DNA from: Desmodus rotundus
Lineage: Eukaryota; Chordata; Mammalia; Chiroptera; Phyllostomidae
Direction: 5' to 3'
DNA: 64,000 nucleotides
Assembly (NCBI RefSeq): GCF_022682495.2
Contig: NC_071389.1
Span: forward strand, 185,985,556 to 186,049,555
A model generated the notes under the pieces. The model did not search any database and was not told where the DNA came from. It was given only the letters and a program-made list of their open reading frames with translations. The position numbers were made by a program, and so were the translations under genes. Every line of letters starts with the position of its first letter. Within the stretch, counting starts at the first letter, position 1. Positions 12,360 to 23,765 of the stretch are shown here, piece after piece.

Positions 12360-12600
12360 ATCATTTTTCATTTTTATTCTATTACAGTTGTCCCAATTTT
12401 TACCCCTTTGCTGTCGCCCGTCCATCCCCCCACCCCCAGCTCCCACAGTCAATCCCCACACCATTGTCCATGTCCGTGGATCATTCCTACATGTTCTTTG
12501 TCTAGTTCCGACCCCTTCTTTCCACCACTGTCCCCCTCTGGTCACTTTCAGTCTGTTCCACGTTAATGTATTTTCTCTGTTTTTTCATTTTCAATGTGCC
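12360..12600 (-). mobile_element. L1 3' end (bat-type)
   Basis: 'attctattacagttgtccca', a C-rich tract, 'cccacagtcaatccccacac', 'attgtccatgtccgtggatc', 'acatgttctttgtctagttc', 'tctggtcactttcagtctgt': the reverse complement of the L1 3' end. Confidence 0.85.
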
Positions 12601-12930
12601 CTGACTTAACGTTGTATCCATTTTGTGACTTGTCAGACTGTGCAGGCTCCCTTTTTGTGTGTTTGTTTATTTATTCTAATTCAATTCTAGAGGCAGAATA
12701 TTTTGGCTGAAATAAAAAAAAAAACTGAAAAAGTTATGCGACATACAGAAGACTCTGGATGTTAAGTTTGTAGATCATATTTGTTATTAAAATTGAGCTG
12801 GAAGTGACCTATTAAATTAATAGTTTCTGGAGACCTCTCAGCCCCTTCTTCCCCCAGCTTGCCTGCATCCCCCATCCAAACAGTTGAACAATTTTATATA
12901 CAGCATGACTGGCAAAACTGGGGGGAAATG

Positions 12931-13131
12931 CCCTGAGCGCTGGGGCTCAGGTGGTTGGAGCATGGTCCACAGACCGAAGGGTCACAGATTCTATTCCTGG
13001 GTCTGGGCACGTACCGGAGGCAACCTATCAGTGTTTCTCTCTCATATCAATTGTTTCCCTCTCTCTCCCCCACCCTTCTTCCTGCCCCTCTTCCCCTCTC
13101 CCCTTCCTCTCTCTGAAAGCAATAAAAAAAA
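12931..13131 (+). mobile_element. Ves SINE (chiropteran tRNA-derived SINE), diverged
   Basis: Head 'ccctgagcgctggggctcag', A-box-like 'ggctcaggtggttggagc', 'cagaccgaagggtcacagat' with a B-box-like 'attctattcc', then 'gaggcaacctatcagtgttt', a CT-rich tract and an A-rich tail. The internal 'gcccaggtccccag' block seen in the copy at 35376 is missing or lost. Confidence 0.85.
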
Positions 13132-13419
13132 CCCATACACACAAACACTGGAGAAGGAAGAAAACATTTAGACCTGGTTAGAGGAACAAGTCTCAAAGAG
13201 AAACTCTGAAATCTTCCGGAATCCCGGGTGTAGGATAGGGATAGCACTGACATTTGCTGGGAGTGAGCAGTGATAACTGTCTCAGCAATTCGCTTCCCTC
13301 GGCCACTGGCTGCTGGCTTTTCTTTGCCTATTATAGTTGCCAGAAAGATCCTTGCTTTTTTTAACTTTAAAACCGCCATAACCAGAGACATTGAAGTTAA
13401 GGACAATCTAACAATAGCC

Positions 13420-13592
13420 AGCGGGGAGGGGGGAGGGGACAGTGGGGAGAAGGGTTTTCAGGAACTACTATAAAGGACACATGGACAAAACCAAGGGGGA
13501 GGGTGGAAGCAAGGGAGGGAGGTGGGTTTGGCTGGGGTGGGAAGAAAATGCAGACAACTGTAATTGAACAATAAAATAATTTTAAAAAACCC
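13420..13592 (+). mobile_element. L1 3' end (bat-type), sense
   Basis: G-rich tract, 'ggacacatggacaaaaccaa', 'ggtggaagcaagggagggag', 'gacaactgtaattgaacaat', then AATAAAATAATTTTAAAAAA. These are the last roughly 170 bases of an L1 with its polyadenylation signal. Confidence 0.8.
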
Positions 13593-13680
13593 CACCATTT
13601 CAGTGGTAAGTTGGATGTAATGGGAGGAGACTAAATTTCTCAAATCTTTGCAGTAGTAACAAATTCAAGAATTAAAAATC

Positions 13681-13695
13681 TGTGTGTGTGTGTGT
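13681..13695. repeat. (TG)n microsatellite
   Basis: Short uninterrupted TG run. A CA-rich interrupted tract follows at 13985-14040. Confidence 0.9.
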
Positions 13696-13929
13696 ATAAG
13701 CATATATGCTACTCCCATTATGCTATCATATATTATGATCGCGTAACTTTTAATCCCCAAATCCTAAATCTTATATAGTGTCAAACATAACCTGTTTTAC
13801 TTAGTTTATTGCATCATTTGGGGGGAGCAGTATTTGTAAACAGTAACGAGGGTAGAAATAGTCCTTAGATAACTTTATTTGTAATTATTTTTTAAAAGGC
13901 ACAACACTTAAGGTCCTTTTAGTTACTTA

Positions 13930-16900
13930 AAGCCTCTTCATTCCGAACTCAGTGGAAAAGTTCTCAATCAACCAAAAAGAAAGAAAACCACACCCAACAC
14001 ACACACACATTCTCCCCCGACACACATACATACACGCTTAGAGACACAAAACACAGACAAAAATCAATCTGTGTTGCATTTAACAAATAATGTATTGAAT
14101 TTAAAGGGCCATTTCGGTATGCTTTTGCTTAGGTGGCATTTTAGCCAGTCATCTGGTTGCTTATTTTTTGTGCTTCCTCTTGTGAGGTGAACTACCTATG
14201 TTTTGTTTTTTAAGATCAGCTTGTGTGCGTAATAGGAAATGTAACCCTTTATTTAACGTCAGCTTTTCATTGCGCAGACCTGAAGTCTTAGTTATTTAAA
14301 CTGGTGCGCAAAACATTTTTGTGCTGCTGTTTCAGTTTATGAACATCGGTGTGACTCCTTCTGTTAGGGTATGACCCTGTACGTCATAATTTAAGCACTG
14401 GAAATTCACTCACTTAGGCACCCACCCTCCCCTCGGAAACAGTTAAGGTAGCAGCTTAACTCCTTTTGTCGCTAAAGGATGTTTTAGACTTGCGACTTGG
14501 AAAGCAAAACCTAAAACAGAGGAAGTGATGCTCCCAGGTACAATGTTACTGTGAAGTTTTTCTTTCAAGGTGTGATTTTTTTTTCCACTGGCTTTTACCT
14601 AATTTTTTTAAATAATGGAAGCATGTGGCTTTACAATTTAGTGTTTTTCTATCAAGACAGTATGTTTCACTGTTTAGAATCCAGTGACACTTAAAAGATG
14701 AAGAACTGTCCTTTAAAACATTACAGATGATATACCACAATACTGCATGTTTGTGCTCTTTCTCTCTCTCTTTCTGTATATGTATATGCCTTTCTTTCTC
14801 TTTTCTAGTTAGAGTGAGATAAGGAGGGCTGGTGTCCTCACTGAACCCATTACAGCAGGGACCAGGCTTAAAACCCGGCTGGCCTGGGCACGGCTGTGTG
14901 TGCAACACAGGCCTTGTTTGTGCACGCTTTGCTATGAGGGCAGTTCCTTTAAGGACGAAGAAAAGCGCATTTATCTTCTTTTAAGCATATTTGTTTTTGC
15001 TTAAAATATGATAATTCTATGTCATACACTCCTTCACCAGTCCCAGGGACTCACCTTGGAGACCGGCTGGTTCCAAGTCTTTGCTGTGTATAAAGCATCT
15101 GCACATTTTTTCTAAGTTCTAATTAAACCTGCACAGCTTCTTTACCTGATTTCAGAAACAGAGATAAGGCATAGGGGGATAAACCCCTTCAAAACCTACT
15201 CCAAGTGCAAAAGAATTTTTTTCTTCTCATAGAAATGAACTGTAGGTGGTTCGGTCAGGGTAGCAGTGGGATGTGCAGGGACTGTCCTTTATCATCCAGT
15301 GATTTCTTTCAAGAGCCTTTAAGGGGCTTCAGGTGAAGGAGCCCCCATCTGTTGGGGAGAGCTGGTGCCTTTAAATAGCCCCCGCCACAGTCATAACAGT
15401 AGCGATGATGCTGGAGTATTGGTTAAGCCGAGGTTGCTTGCCTTGTACCCATCATGCTGTTTGCAATGTTCTTGCTTTCAATCAATTTATACTGAGTGTA
15501 ACTTTAAGGTTTGTACTATTAAATGTATGCTTTAGTTTCTAGCTTTGTTTTGTGCTTTTCAAATAGTGTAGCTTACTCTTGTGCAGTGGAAATTTCACTC
15601 TGGCTTTCACTAAACATACTGTAAGAATGGTCATTGATCTTATTTCCTTCTTCTTTTATGTATTTGTAAAGATTTTTGGCGTATGAATGTAGTGATACTG
15701 ACATCCGTGACACTGTAACTTGCTTTGCTTTGCATTATGGCAGCCCTGTTTAGGGAGTAGAAAAGCCCTACTGTGTTTTTAAAATATCAGGTAGGAGCCC
15801 AGGACTGCAGTGGATACAGACACTGCATGTTTTCATACGTGGCACTTTATGTATCATGTTGGGTTATCGTTCTAGCTTGGATAGTTAAATACCATGGCAA
15901 GACCGGGTTGTCATTTCTATAACCATCTCGGTGTTTTGTCACTTTTTTTTTTTTTTACTTTTGATACATGGAATGAGCTGCATGCATTTACACATCAATA
16001 AGAGGATGTATTTAATGTATCTTGTTTTTAACTGAAAAAGAATTGAAAGCATGAATCGATAACACTGATGAAAATGGGAAAGAATATATATTTAAAACTC
16101 GTATTGTTCTGCAAGGTAGATGAGACTTCAGGTTCACCCTTTACATCAGTGTACTTATCTGATGCATCACAGTTCTGTTGAGAGCTTACAGAAGAGCTCT
16201 CAAACTGAGTTTCTTATTTGTGGTGAGTCACAGATCTTAGAGCAGCATGGACATTTTTGTCACATGGAGCCCTATTAAGTCATCCATCTACCTTTTACAA
16301 AGTTAATAATCCCAATTCCCAAAGTGCTTCCGGAAAGCCCACCCACACACAGGTTGTTGAGTACAAAAAGAAAGAGTAGGACAGTCTTCCTGCCCTCTGT
16401 GCCATCCGCCCTGCATAGTTTTGGTTCATTTCCCTTTGGGTTTATAAACTTTGCTGAGTGTCTACCACGTACTAACAAGTACTTATTTGGAAGATACTTC
16501 TTTGGGGCTGAAATGGTATAGACTTATTACACGTGGTCCTTGGGGAGCTCGCAGTCATGTCCCAAAAGATGGTCAGTCAGTGTTCTTTGGTTATAAATAA
16601 CTGAAACCAATTATTTAATCCAAGCAAGGAAGGAATTTAAATCTGAGTGATATGAAAGGAAAGCCTGGAGAACCAGCCTTGGAAAAAGAACAGAGAAACC
16701 AAGGAAAGAACTATTTTAACTATCTGGAAGAAATGAACCCTTCGCTTTTTTTAGTTTTGCATTATTCGGATTAAATTTGGAAGACCTGGGAGAGACATCC
16801 TACTGGCCATGGACCTTTCCCTTGGCTGAGTAGAGGGTGATGAGAGAAAGGACAGGGGCAGAAGGAGTCCTCTCCATCAGCTGTTATAATAGGAGGGAAG

Positions 16901-17220
16901 GACCCTTGATTTCTCCTCCCACCCAGGCTGCACACAGTAGGGGGAAGACACGTCCCCAAAAGGAAAGAGAGGCGATGTTAGAAAAGGGAAATAGACCAGA
17001 AAGAACGTCCACTGCAGGGACGGTCCACCTGCTGGAAGAGAAGTCAAACTATTAAGGGCTGGAACGGAGATATAAAGAAAGTTATAGGAACATTCTTATT
17101 GTGGAAAATTTAAGAAGGCCTCAAAAGGCATGTGGTTTACAAATTGGACTTTGAAGGTCAACCAGGATTTGAACAGGAGGATGGGGCATGGTCACCCAGA
17201 TACAGGAAATAGCATAATAA
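13930..17220. other. long stretch of intron 1 without a recognised repeat
   Basis: I recognise no SINE, LINE, LTR or DNA element and no exon. The sequence is mixed A/T-rich with several palindromic or octamer-like motifs and one poly-T run (15941). The open frame at 14546-14908 (- strand) has no similarity I recognise. Candidate single-copy, possibly regulatory DNA. Confidence 0.4.
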
Positions 17221-17229
17221 TAGAGAGAG

Positions 17230-17360
17230 TGCATTATACTGGTTATGAATGAGAGCTTTGTTGTTAGGTATTTTAAACCCAGATATGCTACCTAATACAG
17301 CTATTCAGAACTGACCAAATGGCCTAACTGCCCTGCATCTCAGTACCTGTCTCACAGTGC
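17230..17360 (+). repeat. MIR SINE, 5' part (interrupted)
   Basis: Diverged MIR in sense order: 'ggttatgaatgagagctttg', 'ttttaaacccagatatgcta', 'ctgcatctcagtacctgtct', broken off at 17360 by the palindromic element and resuming at about 17550. Confidence 0.55.
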
Positions 17361-17549
17361 TAGGTTTGCCAGATGAAATATAGATTTTACAGTTAACTTT
17401 CAGACAAGCTATGATTACTTTATGGTGTGAGCATGTACCAAATGTTACAGGGGGCACACCTATAAGAAAAAAACTATTAGTTGTTTATTTGAAATTCAGA
17501 TTTTAACTGGTAACCCTTCATTTTTATATTTAATATCTGGCAACCCTCT
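17361..17549. mobile_element. palindromic MITE inserted in MIR
   Basis: The left end 'taggtttgccagatgaaata' and the right end 'taatatctggcaaccctcta' are inverted copies. The inversion extends inward imperfectly ('cagttaactttcagacaagc' versus 'tatttgaaattcagatttta'). About 189 bp, consistent with an old foldback or MITE-type DNA element. Confidence 0.7.
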
Positions 17550-17612
17550 ACAGCATTATTAAGCACATTCATTCATGTGAAGTGCTCAGTGATAAATGGC
17601 AGCGATCATTTT
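17550..17612 (+). repeat. MIR SINE, 3' part
   Basis: 'attaagcacattcattcatg' and 'tgaagtgctcagtgataaat' fit the MIR 3' region that should follow the part ending at 17360. Confidence 0.5.
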
Positions 17613-18429
17613 TGTTGTCACCATCATCACAGGCAAAACTCTGAAGCCCGAAAGTACGAATGTTTGGAGTCATTTCTTGCTCGGTCACTGCCCGGTGGGC
17701 CAGTTTCCCGGTTAACCTGTGGCAGGTACCAGTAAGAGGACTCACACCTTGCTACATGGGCACTGGGCCATTCCCCTCTTCCTGTATTCACAAGCTTTCT
17801 CTCCTTCTGCTTGTGCCAGATGTTTCTCTTGTGTATTGATTTCACTTGACATCATCTTTTAGCCACTCATAATCAATGAATATTATTTTCTATTCCCTTT
17901 TATCAGCTAATAACAAGAGCGCTAAGAGCACTAGGCTTGGGACTGTAAGGGTTCAAGAGCAGAGTAAACTGAAGCATTGATTGAAATGTTTTGAATTGGA
18001 AACTGTCAAGCATAGTGGATAAGGATCAAATTGACTACGCAATATAAAATAGAATTAGAAGCCTTCTGAAATCTAAAACATTTCTTCCCTTGCTCTTCCT
18101 TTATCTGTGTGGCCCATGTTAGGGTCCTAGAGAAAAGTCAGCAGTCATAGAATATATCCTTTATTCTCCTGTAGAGCTTGTAAAATGGTGTTTTGTTGAT
18201 ATGTTTGATCATTTTCCCAAGAAATTTTAACCTTCTTTCATCCCTCTTTTAAAACCTAAGCAGCTTTTCCCCTCTTTATTGGTTATTTTTCACTTATATA
18301 GCTGTGGTATTTAAATGCTGGGCCAAGTTGATATCACAGGAGAGAAACTTTAAGATGTTGTTGTTGCCAGTGAGCTAGAATATCTGTAGTGCTGTCTGTA
18401 TATAGAAGAATTAAATGTTCAATAATAAT

Positions 18430-18660
18430 AAAGTTACAGCTACAATTTATTAAGCACTTTCCCGTATTTCCAGCCTCAAGCACTGTTAAACTATATGCAT
18501 TCATTATCTCAATTCCCATAATATCCTCATGCTGTTATCCTTTTTTATGGTTGGGGGAACTAAAGCACAGAAAAGTTAAGTAATTTGCCCAAGGACACAC
18601 AGTGAGTGGCAGAGGCAAAATTCCCACTCCAGTGGTTTGATTCTGTCACTCATTATGCTG
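18430..18660 (-). repeat. MIR SINE
   Basis: Nearly complete MIR in reverse: 'aatttattaagcactttccc', 'gcattcattatctcaattcc', 'ctaaagcacagaaaagttaa', 'tttgcccaaggacacacagt', 'gtggcagaggcaaaattccc'. Confidence 0.9.
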
Positions 18661-18975
18661 TTACCTTCTTCTTCAGACAACTTGATAGCAGTCTTCCTAG
18701 CAAGTTAGTCTAGCAAAGCCTTGAGAAATTTAAGTTAAAAGCCCTGTAAGAGTTCAAACCTTAGCATAAGAAGACTCTGCTGAAGAAGGAATCATTAGTG
18801 CTCCACTGAAAACATACATAGTCACCCTAATGGGTTACTCTTTCTTTCTATTTAAGTGATGCTCCACTTCATAGGTTCTTTTTTGTTCTACTCTGCAATA
18901 GATGTTTGTTTTTTCATCCTACCTTTCTCTAGTTCCAAATGAAACTCATTCCCATTTTCACGAGTTTCAACGATG

Positions 18976-19151
18976 ACCATATTTTGCTGTGTATAACGCA
19001 CACCCGTGCTCTTGTGCGCATTATACAAGGGATTGTTCTGCCCATTATTATACCCATGGTATGTGATCATCATACCCATGTATAGTGTGCATCCTTATTC
19101 TTCCTCAATAATTTGGGTAAAAACCGCGCATTACATATGGCAAAATACGGT
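18976..19151. mobile_element. MITE with about 26-bp terminal inverted repeats
   Basis: The left end 'accatattttgctgtgtata' and the right end 'tatggcaaaatacggt' are inverted copies, extended by ACGCAC / GCGCAT. Inside, 'gtgcgcattatacaaggg' and 'atgtatagtgtgcatcctta' echo the same motif, so the 176-bp element is rich in self-complementary sequence. It encodes no protein; the superfamily is not determined. Confidence 0.65.
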
Positions 19152-19159
19152 ATTTTCTG

Positions 19160-22100
19160 GCCTTCGTGTCAGGACGTGGTCTCAAATCAGGGAAGAGACT
19201 GAAGGCAGCCAGTGCCTCTCGTATGCTGCTTCCCGCCGTACACGGCAGTGCCATGTTTTAGCCAAACTGCAGAAAATTCTTTGCACAAGGTGAAAAAAAT
19301 ACTAAATGGCTAGGAAGAAGAGGATAAATTTTATTTAAAGTAATACTGAAAATTGCAATTTCACTTTGTTTACAAATGAACAATTATAGAAGAAATGAGT
19401 CCTCTGTCTAGTGCTTTTAAATTTATACCACAGCTTTACCTTGAAGATGCTATCATAGTGTAAAATTTCTACCATTAAGCAGAATTCCACGTGCTAAAAA
19501 ACGGCAAATGAACAAACAAAACCAGCAGTACCAGAGTCTGTGGGAGCGCAAAGGGTGAGGGGCAATTAAGGAAAGGTTTAAAAAGCGAAAGACAGCCAAC
19601 AAGACAAGTCTGTCTTGGCTGACTTGTCCCTGGTCCTGCCGAGATGAGAGTCAAGATTCAACTTACTCTTTAGGGGAAAAATAAGGCAAAAGTAAATGTA
19701 CAGTAATAATCACGTCACCACCACCTTACATCAGGTGTTGCTCCACTGTTTGCGAGGGGCTTTCGCTACTATTCCTCCTACATCCCAGTTAGTGCTCGCA
19801 GCAGTCGGTGAGGTGGAACTAGCCCTCTTCCTCTGCAGCTCAGGACATGCAACTCTGCTCCAAACTACAAAATCAGGAAATGCTGGACCCAAACTAAAAC
19901 CTATGTCTTTAATTTCTTTTTTTTTCACTGTGACAATTCTCTTATTCCTGAAGATGTGAAATTTTGGTGTTTTCTCATCACCTTATCTGGAAACAGACTT
20001 TTTTTTTTAAGTTGTGGCAGATACTTCTTCACTGAGCCCAAGGAATCTGGCTGCGCTTCTTGAGTAGATCGGAAGAATGGATGAAATTACATATTTGTTT
20101 TCCTGTTTGTGGAATGGATTTTCGGTGTGGCTGCAAGATAAGATCTTCCACATGGCTTTAAAATTATGTGGAAGAAAAATGATAAGAGCTTCTTAAAGGG
20201 ACTTCTGTTTTATTTCTCATTGCGTTGAAGGTCAATGGGATGTATTTCAGAACAGTTAGTATGCTGTGGTTTAGAAATAACACTAATCATCCCTCATTTG
20301 AATTGCTTCCTCTTTGAGTGCTTTTTTTTTTAAGATGTGTGATGTGAGCTTAGTAAATAGGGGGTGCTTAGGAAAACAAGCTATTTTGGGCCTTGGCAAA
20401 TGTGGGCATTGGGTTCTGTACTCCTTGCTATCATATGAGGAATCGTCTAAAAATACATATCAGATTTTTCCCTTCAATATTTGCATTTTCTTTTCCCTTT
20501 GCTGAGGGACATAGGCATATATTTGTACCTATGTGATGCATTTAGAGAAAATTTTCTGAAGGATCTTTCACAACCACTTGAACATGCAAAGTGAATGAAG
20601 AAACGCTGTAGAAAAGGGAACCAGAAAGAAAACCAAGTGATTAACTTCTGGAAAGAGTGTTGTGTTTTGTGGAATTTAAAACCGCATCTTCTGCCTGAGG
20701 CTATTTCAGATGATTTTATATTTTTGAGAAGCTTGGAGAGATTTAAGTAACTATTAACTCAAGATCCTACAACTATAACTAGTGGCCTAAACCCTAAGCC
20801 CAGCCTAAGCCCTTGACCATGGAAATCGGATAACAGTAACTTCTGCTGTACTTAATTCCCTGCCTGAGAGGCAAGAGGCTGATGTGCAAGCTCTCGTGAG
20901 GCTTGTTGTCTTGTAGGGACGCGCTCCTTCACATATCCAGCCCGAGCCCTCTGTGCATCCAGATTTATCCTGCAGGTTAAGAGAGTAAACAACAAGAGAA
21001 CGATGCCATAAGTTTCATGGTTTCTGTTCTGTTCCCCCTCCTAATCCTTACTTTCTCCCTTTCCTTCCTCTGTGAGTCCCTGTCATCATAGCAGCAGACC
21101 TCAGCATCTAGGAGCCTGGAAGGCCCCCCATCCCCCAAGCTCTGCGTGTGTGCGAGGCACAAATCCTCCCCGCCATTTGGAGCTCTGAGGCTCAGATTTC
21201 CAAGCCCTCTTTGGGACTCTTAGCAGCAGAGGTGCGCTATCATTTAGGAGGTGACTATCTTGCCAATCCAGGGACACGTGGAAGCAATTTTGTTGGAGGG
21301 CAGCCATTACTGGCTGAAGCAGTGGGGTTATTATTTCCATTTTCAACCTGGGAAGCATCCACCTGCTGTTAGCTGAAAGTGGTTCTGCAGTCAGGGCCCA
21401 GTCCAGAACCGAGTCCACAAAACTGCCCAGTGCCAATCATTTACAGGAATATTTGTTGCTTTTGTAGTGATCAGTGTGGGTGAACCGATCTGGTTTTTCC
21501 CACTAACACAAAGCTGAACTTTCATCTGTAAATAAAAATGATCTTGCCACATCACTAGGTTTATAGTTAAGCAACACTAATATAAAAGAGGGTGATTGGT
21601 GAGTCTTTTTCCAGTGGCACTTATGAGGCATCCTCTGTTGGCAGAGCCTTTTTAGCTTATGGCACACTGAAGAGATTTTGGAACGTGCTATAAATGAAGT
21701 TAAGAAGCAGAGATGGAAAGCTTTTCTGGAACCAGTGGAATATCCCACATGTAAATCTAGGGTTTTCGATTTCTGATCCTCCAAATGAATAGAATTCATT
21801 TTCTTTCTTCCTTCTTAAAAGATTTATCTCGGGCAGTGGTGGGTGCAGGGAAAGTCTGTACCTCCCTCCCCTCCTAATACCATTCATTCTCTGTCTTAAC
21901 AATGTCATAGAAATACTGAGTTCACTTACGGGAAATTGAAAGCAAACTTGCAGTTTCAAAGATGGTGTCTTTGAAGCCTAGTAAGTGCAAAAATAGGACA
22001 TTTGAGGATTTACTTTAGATAGTTATATTAAGTTTTGAAATATCACTGCTTCCTATTCTGTAAAATATGCTGAATTTGAGGATTGATATTAAATATACCT

Positions 22101-23300
22101 CTCAGGACAGGAACTACTGATTTTTAATTCAGAAGATAAATGTAATGTAGAGAGAAGCTCAGCCCTAACATCATTTGTTATGAGGAAATCACAGAAAATA
22201 CCCTTTGCTCCCTTAAGCCTACTTTATGGAGTCCCTCATCTTTTATGTTTCACGGGGAAGGTAAGGTTTGATTTGTCACAATTTCCTTTATTCCTGCTTA
22301 AATAAGAAATAACTATTCCAAGTCCAAATTACAGGATGTTTACTGATTTTTTGTTTGTTTGTTTAATTTAAGCCCTAAGCCTGGAATTGGCCCTCGTGTA
22401 GAGAACGAGTATGTCACATAAAAATTTTAGTGGATCATGATGATTTAACACTATGATCCAAACTATTTTTAATAGAGCCTCCAAAATTTTATCCTCTTTA
22501 TTTTGGAGGATAAAATATTGAAGACTAGTCATTTGATGGGTGGGTGGAAGGCAAAGCCAGGTAGCACTAATATAAATTATATTGTCTTATATCATAGCAG
22601 AAAACAATAAGTAATGTGTGGAATTGATCAAGAAACAATGGACTACATGCATGGAAATATCCAAAAGGAGTAACAATGAAAATTCCTGAAAGGGATTATA
22701 CTGGGGGAAATAGGACTGGGATTGAGGAAGAGGTGGGTTTAGCAGCTGTTGATTTTCATTATAGGCCTGTTGGTACATTAAGATTGTCTTTATTATTTGA
22801 TAACATTTTAAAAGATTTTACAAAAAAGAAAATGCGGGATCTAGAATATGTCTTTCATAGTCATCCATAGATAACCTCTCAAAATGCCTTCAAATTGTGG
22901 ACTGAAAAGGAAAACTGGGACATTTTCTTGGTATATGTCCATTTACTGTTACCAATAATGTCAAATTGCAGTAAAAGCAATAACTGAGCAACTAATATTT
23001 TTAATGAGGCCTTGTTCCAGGTTCTGTAGGAGATAAAAAGATGGATGCAGTTCGGTCCAGGGCCTCGATCATGTTGCACCCTAGCTGAGGGTACTGCAGA
23101 CGAGGAAGAGAGCTAGATGGTGAGGAGCTGGCATTCTCATCTTGTCTGCGTCTATTCCACATCGTGCTGGGCACTTTACCTACCTTACTCTTGATGGAAA
23201 ACGTGCACCATAGAAAAGATAAAACATAGATACCTGTGGGGGTTCAGTGGGTGGGAAATGGTCTTTACTTGTTAGGGTTAAGCAAAGCATATAGGATGGA
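19160..23300. other. intron 1 stretch with no recognised repeat or exon
   Basis: Short T-rich runs at 19910-19930 and 19992. The open frames around 21100-21440 and 21500-21960 overlap on both strands, have no family similarity and no consistent splice sites. No RNA gene recognised. Confidence 0.35.
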
Positions 23301-23317
23301 CCTTAAAATAGAAAGAA

Positions 23318-23450
23318 GGAGACTCCCACACTGTTGTCCATGCCTGTAGGAGTGAGGGGAGGGGGGTGAGCGGCGGAGGGCAGAGGAGGAAAAATTGGGA
23401 CAACTGTAATAGAATAACAATTAAAAATGATTAAGAAAAAGAAAAAATAG
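23318..23450 (+). mobile_element. young-type L1 3' end inserted next to or into an older L1 tail
   Basis: 'cccacactgttgtccatgcc', a G-rich tract, 'aaaaattgggacaactgtaa', 'tagaataacaattaaaaatg' and an A-rich tail. GAGACTC occurs directly before it (about 23320) and directly after the A-rich tail (about 23450), a possible short target-site duplication. Confidence 0.75.
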
Positions 23451-23765
23451 AGACTCATAGCTACAGAGAACAGACTGACAGCTGTCAGAGGGAATGGGAG
23501 TTGAGGGGCTGGGTGAAAAAGGTGAAGGAATTAAGCAAAAAACGAAAACCTCAAAGACAGACAATGGTATTAACAGATGATTAACAGAGGGAAAGGGGGT
23601 GGGGGGAGGTAGAAGAGAATAAAGGGGCAATAAATGGTGATGGACGGAGACTCGATTTTGGGTGGTGAATGCAGAATACAATATACAGATGATATATTAT
23701 AGAATTATACACTTGAAACCTATATATTTTTATTAACCAATGGAACTGCAGTAAATTCAGTTGAA
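23451..23765 (+). mobile_element. older L1 3' UTR
   Basis: 'ctacagagaacagactgaca', a G-rich tract, 'cagatgatatattatagaat', 'tacacttgaaacctatatat', 'ttttattaaccaatggaact': the 3' untranslated end of an older mammalian L1, sense orientation. Confidence 0.8.

Noticed and set aside
13985..14040. Possible CRISPR-like or ordered repeat array from CA-rich blocks
   Set aside because: It is an interrupted CA dinucleotide tract with no unit/spacer regularity; CRISPR arrays are not expected in a mammalian chromosome.
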